Assembly: GCA_937884755.1 (NCBI GenBank)
Contig: CAKZYJ010000357.1
Coordinates: 1 to 64,000 of the forward strand
Length of the DNA: 64,000 nucleotides
Reading direction: 5' to 3'
Source of the DNA: an uncultured Flammeovirgaceae bacterium
Lineage (GTDB): Bacteria > Bacteroidota > Bacteroidia > Cytophagales > Cyclobacteriaceae
Under the pieces are notes generated by a model. It was given only the letters and a program-made list of their open reading frames with translations, did no database searches and was not told the DNA's origin. Positions 53,424-61,623 of the stretch are shown piece after piece. The position numbers and the translations under genes were made by a program. The stretch's first letter is position 1. Each line of letters opens with the position of its first letter.

Positions 53424-56400
53424 CTATCTTTTAATTAGTTGTCCGCTGTAAACGTCTCGCTCCGTTTCTATCCGATAATGATAGAGCCCATTTCCTTGCT
53501 CGGGCAAGCTAATTTCTAATTCTTGATAACCTCTCCTCAAGTTGGTTTGCTCAACTTGGCTCAGCATCCGGCCCTGACTATCGTAAATAGCTACTACTAT
53601 TCTCTCCTGATAGTTAGTAGGAATAGTTACCGGAATGGCGACTACACTTTCGGCCGGATTAGGAAAAGGATGTCCAATCACTACTTGTTCTACATCCAAT
53701 ATCTGCCAGAAATCGTTTTTATTTCCGTAATAAATTTGAAAGGGTAGCCCTTTATTTCCCGAAACAACCGAAGAATATTCGCTTTGGGAAGCCATAGAGA
53801 TCAGGCGGGAACTAGCTTCATCCCACAAATAAAGTTCTTCCAATAGCTGTTGTACGATATTTTTATCCCAACTCAATGTTACCTTGTCACCGTCTTGACC
53901 TCCTTCAATTGTCGCATGCCAGTGGTAGCTGGGCTGCTCGGGTACTACTGAACGGTTCATCGGGTATTCGTCATTTTGTATAATAAGCTCAGCTTGATTT
54001 TGGGGTTTAGGAACGTTTAATGCGTCAAAACCATCGATACCTTCAGTCGCCTCTATGTGCATGCCTACGCCGTTCCTGGTGCTTATGGAATTGTTCCACT
54101 GTAATGAAATTGGAAGGTTCCATCCGTCTTTAGAAGAATTTTCTTCAATCCGGCCATTGCTACCAGTAGGGCGTAGCGGAGGAACCAATAAATCAAGCTC
54201 AGCATCATCTAAGAAAACAAATGCGCCTTCAAAGGCATTGAGTTGGCTCGAGGATTGAGCATAATCGTTTTCTCCTTCACCAGAACGAAGAAGCTCTAAT
54301 TGAGATAAACTACTATTTTCAACACTATTAAAGCGAACAACAGCTTCCCAGTCAAGCGTGAAGGGGTAAGGGTTACCAATTAGGTTCCAGCCTTGAGTAA
54401 GTTTAACTACGTGTACCGGCCGGTCTGGATTTTGAGGATCTCGGGCAGCCATATTTGCTATTTGGCCCCCAAAACGAGTGCTGTTTCTGTTTCTTGCAAT
54501 TAAAAAGTAGCCTTGAAGTGGATCAAAATCATCATTAGTGCTGAACCCGGATTGGTTATATTCCACAAATGAGTCCTGGCTTTTTTCAAAACGGAACAGC
54601 CGCCATTCGTCAGTATCGTACGGTAGAAGTTCTTCAATAACCTGGTCTACCTGTTGTGGTTCAAACGGAAAAGCCACCAGATTGAAGTCTGACAATACGA
54701 AGTTTTCTGTCTTTTCGCCAATAGCGTGCCACGGACCAACTGCATTATTATCGCTACTAAAGAATGTGTCGTCGTATATCCAGTAGGTTGTGTTCTCGGC
54801 TCCGACTAAAGGGTTACCACCCGCATCGACAAATTCATATTGGTAGCGAATACCAATAGGATCTACATCAAGGAGGTCTACTGCAGTAAATGAATTTGTG
54901 AACTTACCGTCTACTTCGGTTACCTCCTGCCATTCACCAAATTGCTCTTCACTTAAACCGGCATAACGAAACCTTGCACTACTGAGGCTACTTCGGTCTC
55001 CCGTTAGCTCTACCGAAAGATCAAGACTTGTTACGCTATTTCCACTTACTAAATGATTATTGGTAAAAGAAGTGCTTGCTTCTAAGGGTTGTGGAGACTT
55101 CGTAATTATTATTCTAAAATCGCTGGGTGCTAATGTGCTATTCTGTTCATCTGATACCGAAAAGCTGAAACTATCATTGTCGACATCAGAAGTCTGTTGG
55201 ACATATTCTACATTACCTTCATTGATGTTTTGTTGAGTGAAGGTGTCATCAACTACCAGATCAGTTTCTTGTAGTCTAAGACTACCATGAACTGGAGCCT
55301 GTGTTATCTTATAAGTGATTTTGTCCGCGCCACTTTCTTTATCAGTGTGTAGTAAAAGATTTCTACTAATAATCACGGAGTTTCCTTCTACTACTTCGGC
55401 ACCCGCATTAACTTCAAGTATTGGTTGAGTGTTTCCGTCGTCAGGTTTAGGGTTTACTACAAAAGTGACTATATCGGTGTCAGTACTCGTTCCATCGGAT
55501 ACTATTAGGGTTATGATATGTGTTCCAACGGGAAGTGAGACTTGAGCGGTTTCACCATTCGCAATATCAGTATCGCCTTTTCGCCATACATAACTGGTAA
55601 TTTCACCAGTCGAAGCAGATCCATCAAGGGGTACCTCAAAAAAACCACTCTCATCGGCAGTAAAGGTTTGATTTTCTCCTGCCTCTGCGCTCAGCGTAGG
55701 AATTAACTGTTTTTCTCCAATTGCAAAATCTCCCCAAGTCGTAAAGGCTTCGGTTGAGGTGATAGTACCCGGTATACTAATATCCTTACCACCAATATTA
55801 GACCATTGAGTACTTGTTGCTTTTGCTATTACAGCTTCTTCTACATTTATCCCATCTTCGTCGGTAATAGGTAGTGTGATTGTTGCATTAGAGAAGTTAT
55901 TCTGATTACTATTGCTGATCTTCCAGAACCTTTCCCCAGACACTTCGGCCAAATCTCCGGGAAGATCGTAGTCAGGGACATTATCAGTTGAAAGCTCTAC
56001 GGAATAGGTAGTACTAGTTGCGTTATCTTGCGTAAACCCCATTGTTACCGGGCCATAATCGCTGTCATCTCCTACCGGAAAAGTGAATTCGTGGTTAGTA
56101 CCTGCTTCTGCTGCGGTTTGAATAGCTAGTACACCGTTAATATAGCTGTTGCTACTGCCGGTATTGAAGGATTTTCTTGGTCCAAGAATTAAACGATTGG
56201 TTGATGACGTGTTGATAATACCTTGATCCAGGTTTAATACCCGGTTTACAAGAACCGGGGTTTGCAGACTAAGGCTATTCCCGTTTTTATTAATAGTTAA
56301 ATTGGCTAGAGAAACTGAGGTAGTTGAACTTATTGTTTGTGCTCTATTTCCGGAGAAAAGGATGGTACCACCTAATGTGGTAGATCCGGGACCGAGTACC

Positions 56401-56618
56401 AGATTTCCTGTAAGCAATAACCTACTGCTATTATCTAATGTAACTTTGCTAGTGGTGGTTGTTGTAACACCTCCATTACTACCAACAACGTTAATACTTA
56501 CACCTCCTGAGGCTTTTAGATGGGCGCCGCCTACTACTTTTATTCCCTGGCCGAATGTCGAGACAGCGACAAGTAGCAAGAGAGATAGGCTCAATATAAT
56601 GTATATAGGTTTAGTCAT
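53424..56618 (-). CDS. Large secreted adhesin-like protein with T9SS sorting domain
   Basis: The 1064-residue protein has a signal peptide (about 1-24, ending STFGQ) and an N-terminal beta-strand region with a repeated LTINKNGNSLSLQ-like pattern. A PKD-like domain (about 305-395, with DGSASTGEITSYVWRKGDT) and a cadherin-like region (about 400-510, GSLRLQETDLVVDDTFTQQN) follow. Beta-rich domains make up the middle part, and the C terminus is a T9SS type A sorting domain (HPFPNPAESVVAIPV to GNGLYHYRIETERD). It should be displayed on or released from the cell surface. It is the last gene of the five-gene - strand group (50-base gap). Confidence 0.85.
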   Translation of the reverse strand: MTKPIYIILSLSLLLLVAVSTFGQGIKVVGGAHLKASGGVSINVVGSNGGVTTTTTSKVTLDNSSRLLLTGNLVLGPGSTTLGGTILFSGNRAQTISSTTSVSLANLTINKNGNSLSLQTPVLVNRVLNLDQGIINTSSTNRLILGPRKSFNTGSSNSYINGVLAIQTAAEAGTNHEFTFPVGDDSDYGPVTMGFTQDNATSTTYSVELSTDNVPDYDLPGDLAEVSGERFWKISNSNQNNFSNATITLPITDEDGINVEEAVIAKATSTQWSNIGGKDISIPGTITSTEAFTTWGDFAIGEKQLIPTLSAEAGENQTFTADESGFFEVPLDGSASTGEITSYVWRKGDTDIANGETAQVSLPVGTHIITLIVSDGTSTDTDIVTFVVNPKPDDGNTQPILEVNAGAEVVEGNSVIISRNLLLHTDKESGADKITYKITQAPVHGSLRLQETDLVVDDTFTQQNINEGNVEYVQQTSDVDNDSFSFSVSDEQNSTLAPSDFRIIITKSPQPLEASTSFTNNHLVSGNSVTSLDLSVELTGDRSSLSSARFRYAGLSEEQFGEWQEVTEVDGKFTNSFTAVDLLDVDPIGIRYQYEFVDAGGNPLVGAENTTYWIYDDTFFSSDNNAVGPWHAIGEKTENFVLSDFNLVAFPFEPQQVDQVIEELLPYDTDEWRLFRFEKSQDSFVEYNQSGFSTNDDFDPLQGYFLIARNRNSTRFGGQIANMAARDPQNPDRPVHVVKLTQGWNLIGNPYPFTLDWEAVVRFNSVENSSLSQLELLRSGEGENDYAQSSSQLNAFEGAFVFLDDAELDLLVPPLRPTGSNGRIEENSSKDGWNLPISLQWNNSISTRNGVGMHIEATEGIDGFDALNVPKPQNQAELIIQNDEYPMNRSVVPEQPSYHWHATIEGGQDGDKVTLSWDKNIVQQLLEELYLWDEASSRLISMASQSEYSSVVSGNKGLPFQIYYGNKNDFWQILDVEQVVIGHPFPNPAESVVAIPVTIPTNYQERIVVAIYDSQGRMLSQVEQTNLRRGYQELEISLPEQGNGLYHYRIETERDVYSGQLIKR

Positions 56619-56668
56619 GCTATTCTACTGAATATGGTAGGTTATTAGTGATGACATTGGTCAAGCGA

Positions 56669-57832
56669 CTAGTGTAGGTCACTCGTTTGGTTGAGTTGCT
56701 TGGGTCTCACTACTTGGTGGTTCTCAAATCCTTTACGGATGGATTTAACTTCCCAGTCAAATTGGTAATTTCCCTTACCATTCATTAGTTCTTCAACCAG
56801 AATACCTGCCTCAACACTTTTTTTTGTGACCGCTAACCCCATGGACTGACCGGAGAGGGGAGTAAGCACTACTGTCATGCTACTCTCGACTGCCATTAGG
56901 CGAAAGTGTTCAGGGAGTTCAATGGTAGCTTTCCCATCCACCAATTTCGCTGTTCCTCGAGAATACATACCTGCTTCAGGACCCTCGAGGCTAATATAGG
57001 CGATCTGTTTAGTATCATCTTCTGGATGGTCTACAACAAAAGCTTTAGAGTCAGCTTCAATTCTATTAGCGTATATCCTGCTTTGACCCGATGCCATCAC
57101 TTCCATCCCTGCTGCCGGAGGGTTACTTGTGTCTATCTCACCGTTAAAGATGTAAACTGCCCCACGATTAACTCCGTATGTATCGGGTTCATATGCGTCG
57201 AAAGTAGAACCTATTCTCACATAGCGCCTGTCGTTATCTCCGCGTAAAACGAAGTATGCATAACCACCATTAGCAACTTCCATTCTAGCCTTATCCCCAT
57301 TATTATCATTCAAATCACCACCATCTTCACTGTAGATTTTTATATTATCAGTAATTCGAATTCTACCATTTTGCGAAATAAAAGCAGAATTACCAAAGTT
57401 GAAACGCTCATTGGTTTCTGTAATAGAGCTGGAAACTAATTTTTCGCCATCCCACTTAGGAATTCGGTTGTTGGCAATGTTACCCACCTGTGGGTCTTCT
57501 TCTTCAGTGATACCACCCCCGCCAGTGCTTTTGAGCGCTTCCCACGATGAACCAGTGTAGTAATAAAAACCAGGAGTATCATTAGTCTGATAGATAAGTA
57601 AGCCAGCTGCAGGACTGCCAATAGCATCACGCTGATTACGGTTCATGCGAGGGACTAACATTCCTTTGTCGGTAGACTGAACATCCAAGATCGCCGATTG
57701 AGCAGGATTAGCATCTTCTTCACTGATGACCACGCTTTGAGCTGATAGGTAACTGGAAGCAAATATTATCAATGAGCCGTAGATAAATACCTTGATTGAG
57801 AGGCTTTTTAGTATTGAGAGCAGAGTATTCAT
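56669..57832 (-). CDS. Exported tail-fibre-like protein
   Basis: The 387-residue protein has a signal peptide (about 1-31, ending YLSAQ) and the start common to Bacteroidota secreted fibre proteins (SAILDVQSTDKGMLVPRM, GLLIYQTNDTPGFYYY). A Gly-rich turn and a strand-rich middle follow. Its C-terminal part (about 270-385) is a compact beta domain with KAFVVDHPEDDTKQIAYISL, GTAKLVDGKATIELPEHF and NYQFDWEVKSIRKGFE, a pattern recurrent after tail-fibre repeats in that phylum. There is no S74 cleavage motif and no T9SS sorting domain. It is co-transcribed with the exported genes on either side. Confidence 0.75.
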   Translation of the reverse strand: MNTLLSILKSLSIKVFIYGSLIIFASSYLSAQSVVISEEDANPAQSAILDVQSTDKGMLVPRMNRNQRDAIGSPAAGLLIYQTNDTPGFYYYTGSSWEALKSTGGGGITEEEDPQVGNIANNRIPKWDGEKLVSSSITETNERFNFGNSAFISQNGRIRITDNIKIYSEDGGDLNDNNGDKARMEVANGGYAYFVLRGDNDRRYVRIGSTFDAYEPDTYGVNRGAVYIFNGEIDTSNPPAAGMEVMASGQSRIYANRIEADSKAFVVDHPEDDTKQIAYISLEGPEAGMYSRGTAKLVDGKATIELPEHFRLMAVESSMTVVLTPLSGQSMGLAVTKKSVEAGILVEELMNGKGNYQFDWEVKSIRKGFENHQVVRPKQLNQTSDLH

Positions 57833-57885
57833 GGTCGGTATATTTAATTCTTTTTCAATGTTTAATCGTTAGCTACTAATTCTTA

Positions 57886-59121
57886 TTAGGGAGTTCTGGG
57901 TTCAATATCAATGAAGCGAGACGGCGTAGGGTCTGGATCAGGGTCAGGCCCTGGTCCTGGTCTCGGCTCAGGCCCTGGATCATTACCGCTGACTGCTACT
58001 ATAACTCCAGCAACTACTGCTACTGGAATCGCAATTTTTACTGCTAAAGGAAATTTTGATTTAATTTGAAACGCCCTACTTTCTGCCTTACCCCTTTTAT
58101 TAGGTTCATAAAGCACTAGGCTGTAGTTTTTTCCGGGCTTTTGTTCTACTGGCCAAGCCCACTGTTGGCTGTACAGGTTGCTTTTGATTTCTGACACTCT
58201 ACGTCCGTTTTGATAAAGCTCGATTTTACCATTGTCGGCTGGTCGGTTCCATGTTAGTGGTATTTCTTGCCCTCGCTTCAACTGCGACGGCACAGTTAGC
58301 GTAAATTCTAATTCTTCTTTAGTAGGAGGTAGAATCGTCTCCTCCCGACCATCGCTTACCTCAGAGATAGTAGCGTTAGTGGCAAGTGAATCTAGTTGGG
58401 GCCTAGCAATGACGATCGCAGCAGGTGCTTCTCTAGTTGGCGATTGATAATTGATTGCCTCGCTCTTAGCCCTTTGAGAAATGAGAGGGTCTACTTCTTC
58501 GGGAGGAATTATTTGAGGACCTTGTGGAATTTGAGTGCGATCGAAATTAATTCCTGCAATCCATACCTGCCAACGGTCTTTCTCTAAATCGTATTCTGCC
58601 CGAAAAGTAGCATTTCGCGCTACTGGTTGGTAGCTAAAAGTTACATCGTTAATGTTTTTTCCTCTGAACTCGCTGGTATAGCTGGCAACCACGTACACTG
58701 GTTCCTGATTAGCTATTTCGGAGAAGGTTGGATCTGAAAAGAATACAGTAAAGCCAAAGCCTTTCTGATACTGAATATTGAACTTGTTAAGATAGTCAGT
58801 TACGTTTATGGCTGATACTTCAACATTTTCTCCCGTTATCTCAATAGGGGAAATATCATCTTCAACGATTACGTTTTCGTCATAAAAAATCTGATTAAAT
58901 AAACTGTCTCGGTCAGAATAGCTACTAACAATATATCTATTTCTAGCGCCTCTACTACGCGATGCGTCAGAAACGATTCGGAGTAGCGTTTCAAAGTTCT
59001 CTAGTTTTATTTCCGCCAGTTCAGTAATCTGTTCCTTGTCTAAGTCAGTCAGTTGCTGGGCGAAGGTTGCTGAGTAGATTATACAGCTTAGGAAGGTTAG
59101 GCTGAGCAATTTCAACGTCAT
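57886..59121 (-). CDS. Envelope protein with shared NTF2-like region, Ig-like domain and Pro-rich tail
   Basis: The 411-residue protein has a signal peptide (about 1-21, ending TFAQ). Residues 35-190 hold a domain (FETLLRIVSDASRSR, VIVEDDISPIEI, VTDYLNKFNI) that resembles the middle of the protein at 59927. At about 285-355 is an Ig-like segment (RGQEIPLTWNRPADNGKIEL). A hydrophobic helix (about 363-380) is then followed by a Pro/Gly/Asp-rich tail (PGPEPRPGPGPDPDPDPTPS). Final placement depends on that helix; a bitopic envelope protein is likely. Function unknown. The gap to the upstream gene is 5 bases. Confidence 0.7.
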   Translation of the reverse strand: MTLKLLSLTFLSCIIYSATFAQQLTDLDKEQITELAEIKLENFETLLRIVSDASRSRGARNRYIVSSYSDRDSLFNQIFYDENVIVEDDISPIEITGENVEVSAINVTDYLNKFNIQYQKGFGFTVFFSDPTFSEIANQEPVYVVASYTSEFRGKNINDVTFSYQPVARNATFRAEYDLEKDRWQVWIAGINFDRTQIPQGPQIIPPEEVDPLISQRAKSEAINYQSPTREAPAAIVIARPQLDSLATNATISEVSDGREETILPPTKEELEFTLTVPSQLKRGQEIPLTWNRPADNGKIELYQNGRRVSEIKSNLYSQQWAWPVEQKPGKNYSLVLYEPNKRGKAESRAFQIKSKFPLAVKIAIPVAVVAGVIVAVSGNDPGPEPRPGPGPDPDPDPTPSRFIDIEPRTP

Positions 59122-59126
59122 GCTAT

Positions 59127-59930
59127 TCAGGGCTTTATATATAATTGCTTGAATAAGTATTCTTCTTTCTGAGAAGCCTCGGCTTTAATCAATTCACTGA
59201 TAAGCCATCCGCTATTTTCTTCATTTCTTTCAAATTCTTCAACTTCAAATATCCATTCGTCAATTTGTAAAAAATGATAAGACACATCTTTAACTCCTTG
59301 AAATACAAGTTCCTTTTGTTGAGACAACCTCAGTAGTCTGTTCATCAGGTTATCAGCACCTTGTGCTGAATCGTAGTACTTCTCGGGGGTAGCAAAAACT
59401 CTCCTTAATTCAAGGAAATGATTGCCGTGAGCATTTGGGGGTAAAAGCTTGGAGAAGTCAAAATTGCCACACAGCCCCAGATCTTCGGAATTTAAACTGC
59501 GAATAGCCCAATTTACAGTGCTACTTTCTTGGTCATACTCGATGGACAGAATCAACTCAAAAGAAACTGGCTTCGCTTTATAGTCAGCTAAGCATACTAC
59601 CTTGGCGTACCAATTCTGATCATAAAAGCTTAGATAAGGCGGCTGGCTCGTTTGCAACACATCGTTGAGGAAATTGGCAATAAGTGCTTTGTCCCAGTTT
59701 TTATCGGTGAAGTTGAATAAACTTACAATCAGGTCATGCCGATCTACTTCCAGGTTGTATTCTTCCTTAAGGTATTTTTTTATCAGCGTAGAGTCAGTAT
59801 TGTTAAACCTCTCGATTAACTCTTCTACCAGTTTAACCTGAAAGGCAAAATTTTCATCGTCGTATGCCTTAATTAAGTCTTGACCTTGAATAGGGCTAGC
59901 AGCAATTAATAGTAATAGTAGTATCCTCAT
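59127..59930 (-). CDS. Exported protein of unknown function
   Basis: The 267-residue protein has a short signal peptide (about 1-16, ending IQGQ). The body is helical at first (VKLVEELIERFNNTDSTLIKK), then strand-rich (YAKVVCLADYKAKPVSFELI and STVNWAIRSLN), and ends in a helix-rich tail. I do not recognise a family. It overlaps the upstream gene by 4 bases and is 5 bases from the next one, so the genes are very likely translated together and may form a complex. Confidence 0.7.
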   Translation of the reverse strand: MRILLLLLIAASPIQGQDLIKAYDDENFAFQVKLVEELIERFNNTDSTLIKKYLKEEYNLEVDRHDLIVSLFNFTDKNWDKALIANFLNDVLQTSQPPYLSFYDQNWYAKVVCLADYKAKPVSFELILSIEYDQESSTVNWAIRSLNSEDLGLCGNFDFSKLLPPNAHGNHFLELRRVFATPEKYYDSAQGADNLMNRLLRLSQQKELVFQGVKDVSYHFLQIDEWIFEVEEFERNEENSGWLISELIKAEASQKEEYLFKQLYIKP

Positions 59931-60919
59931 TCTGCGGTGGTGCTACGTACTCCAATATCTGAAAGAAACACATCCCACTTACTCACTTCTTTTCCGTCTA
60001 ATACCTGATTAAGCGGCTTTACAATGATATCTATATTTTTCTGGGTTACATCCTGATAGATAAGCTGGTTGTCGCTATCATAACCCCTAAAGATTTGTTC
60101 TACGGTAATCACTCCGTGGTATTCGCCATCTTCTCCTCGCTTGATCTGGTTGATATAAGCTATTTTGCTCCACAGTAATTCTACCCGAGCATAGTTTAGC
60201 GCTCTAATATGCTTTAGGTAATCTTCAACCTTATATAAATCTACCGTCTCTCGGTTCACACTAGAAACCTCCACCATTCGGTCTTCATCGTAAAAAAGCT
60301 TAACTGCTTCCTTGATTGCGTCATTCTGAAGTAGTTCATCACTAGAGGCATCGGATAAAATTCGAAGGTAGTCACCAAATGTGCGGGCCTTCATAGTAGC
60401 CCTTCTCTCAAAGTATTTTTGTTCTTCAGCAGATAGCTCCAAAGTGATTGCCGGTTCACGAGAGGTATAATCGTTAAGATCGGATATATCATTAAGGCAA
60501 CGCCTTGCTACCTCAGGATCGGCGATCATTTTCTGTATTCCGTTCTTATAGATAATGAGGGCAACCTCCGAAGTGTCTAATAGGAAATATCGCCCGTTAA
60601 AGGAGTCTTGAAACCCGATTTTGCCCGAGATTATTTCTACCTTATCTGCCGCAAAAATCTCCTTATTAAGCGTAATTATCTTGTGAAACTGATCCGATAG
60701 AATAGTATTAGGTAGATAAAATCCACCCGTAAACGATGAGTTTAGCTTATTATCTACTGTATAAGTAATAGCTGGATTTTCAATCTTTGCATGAACCGCA
60801 GGGTCTTGGTTCGGAAAGCCAGATTCGCGAGCGTAAAGATTAAAAACTACTACGGAAGATAGTAGGAAAAGAGCTAAAGGCAGTGATAAGTATAGGTTAG
60901 TAGGTTGCGAGAAAAACAT
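59927..60919 (-). CDS. Membrane-anchored envelope protein of unknown function
   Basis: The 330-residue protein has an N-terminal hydrophobic helix (about 11-30) without a clear cleavage site, so it may stay as a signal anchor. The outer part has two regions: about 60-165 (mixed, ending RRCLNDISDLNDY) and about 170-320 with FGDYLRILSDASSDE, FYDEDRMVEVSSVNRE, YKVEDYLKHIRAL and WDVFLSDIGV. The second region resembles that of the protein at 57886. It is the first gene of the five-gene group, transcribed away from the terminator at 61162. No T6SS membrane-complex family could be recognised in it. Confidence 0.7.
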   Translation of the reverse strand: MFFSQPTNLYLSLPLALFLLSSVVVFNLYARESGFPNQDPAVHAKIENPAITYTVDNKLNSSFTGGFYLPNTILSDQFHKIITLNKEIFAADKVEIISGKIGFQDSFNGRYFLLDTSEVALIIYKNGIQKMIADPEVARRCLNDISDLNDYTSREPAITLELSAEEQKYFERRATMKARTFGDYLRILSDASSDELLQNDAIKEAVKLFYDEDRMVEVSSVNRETVDLYKVEDYLKHIRALNYARVELLWSKIAYINQIKRGEDGEYHGVITVEQIFRGYDSDNQLIYQDVTQKNIDIIVKPLNQVLDGKEVSKWDVFLSDIGVRSTTAE

Positions 60920-61161
60920 GGCTTTAAGTCATTTCCAAACAATTGTTCTTTTAAAATTACAAAAATCACACGGTTTATTCATGAAAATTCGGAAATAATT
61001 GAGCACTTTTAGTAGTACAGTTTAGTATTAGTAGCTCAAATACCCATTATGTAATCTACGATAAGGTCGTGATAATGACAATAATTTGGTTTCGAAGGCC
61101 AGAATTTAGGTAGAGTGAACAAAGATGCCAACTAAGCACCATCCATAAATCATAGCAAAAC
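60920..61161. other. Promoter region of the five-gene envelope group
   Basis: About 240 AT-rich bases hold no gene. The promoter for the - strand genes starting at 60919 should be here. A dense AT stretch lies at 60930-61030; no operator palindrome is obvious. Confidence 0.35.
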
Positions 61162-61190
61162 AAAAAAAGCCACCCTAGAGCAGCTTTTTT
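61162..61190 (-). terminator. Intrinsic terminator after the nuclease gene
   Basis: AAAAAAGC (61163-61170) pairs with GCTTTTTT (61183-61190) around a 12-base loop. On the - strand it gives a stem followed by GCTTTTTTTG. It lies just beyond the end of the detached T9SS domain of the nuclease gene, showing that the original gene ended there. Confidence 0.75.
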
Positions 61191-61211
61191 CGTGTCTTTA
61201 ATAGATAACTC

Positions 61212-61623
61212 TTACCGAAGTAACTTTATCTGCTTTACGCCTTGAGTAGGCGAAGTAAACTGTAGCATTAACTGCTTAGCCTCATTTTTCCATGCGCTAA
61301 CATTCATCTCTACGTAGTTGTCACCTAACTGTAGGCCTTGCTCCTGCTTGTACACTATTCTTCCTAGTACATCATAAATCTGTAACGAAGCCAATTCGGT
61401 TTGCTCGCTGTAAGTAGTAAGGAATAGGGCGTCCTGTACCGGATTGGGGTATACCCGAATGTGTGGAGCGAGCGTTTGCTTTTCATTGACAGTCTCATCC
61501 GCTAACTTCTCTTCACTGGAACCTTCCTAACGAGCAATAGCTGTCGATGGTACGTTGTACACTAATTCGTCTTCTACTTTCTTGCTGTCCTGATCTTGGT
61601 AGACATGCGTGTACTGGCTTACG
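61212..61623 (-). pseudogene. Detached C-terminal part of the nuclease gene, with T9SS sorting domain
   Basis: Read in the frame one base from the main reading frame, this segment continues the nuclease protein: VSQYTHVYQDQDSKKVEDEL, then VYNVPSTAIAR, then a TAG stop at 61527-61529. It then continues in frame with EGSSEEKLADETVNEK and the T9SS domain (IRVYPNPVQDALFL to MLQFTSPTQGVKQIKLLR). It is uncoupled from the main gene by the shift at 61633-61638 and again by the TAG. If both are real, the protein lacks its sorting signal. Confidence 0.75.

Noticed and set aside
59927-60919. TssN- or TssL-like anchor protein
   Set aside because: It has one N-terminal hydrophobic helix but no family motif I could recognise, so I describe it as unknown and do not name it a T6SS part.
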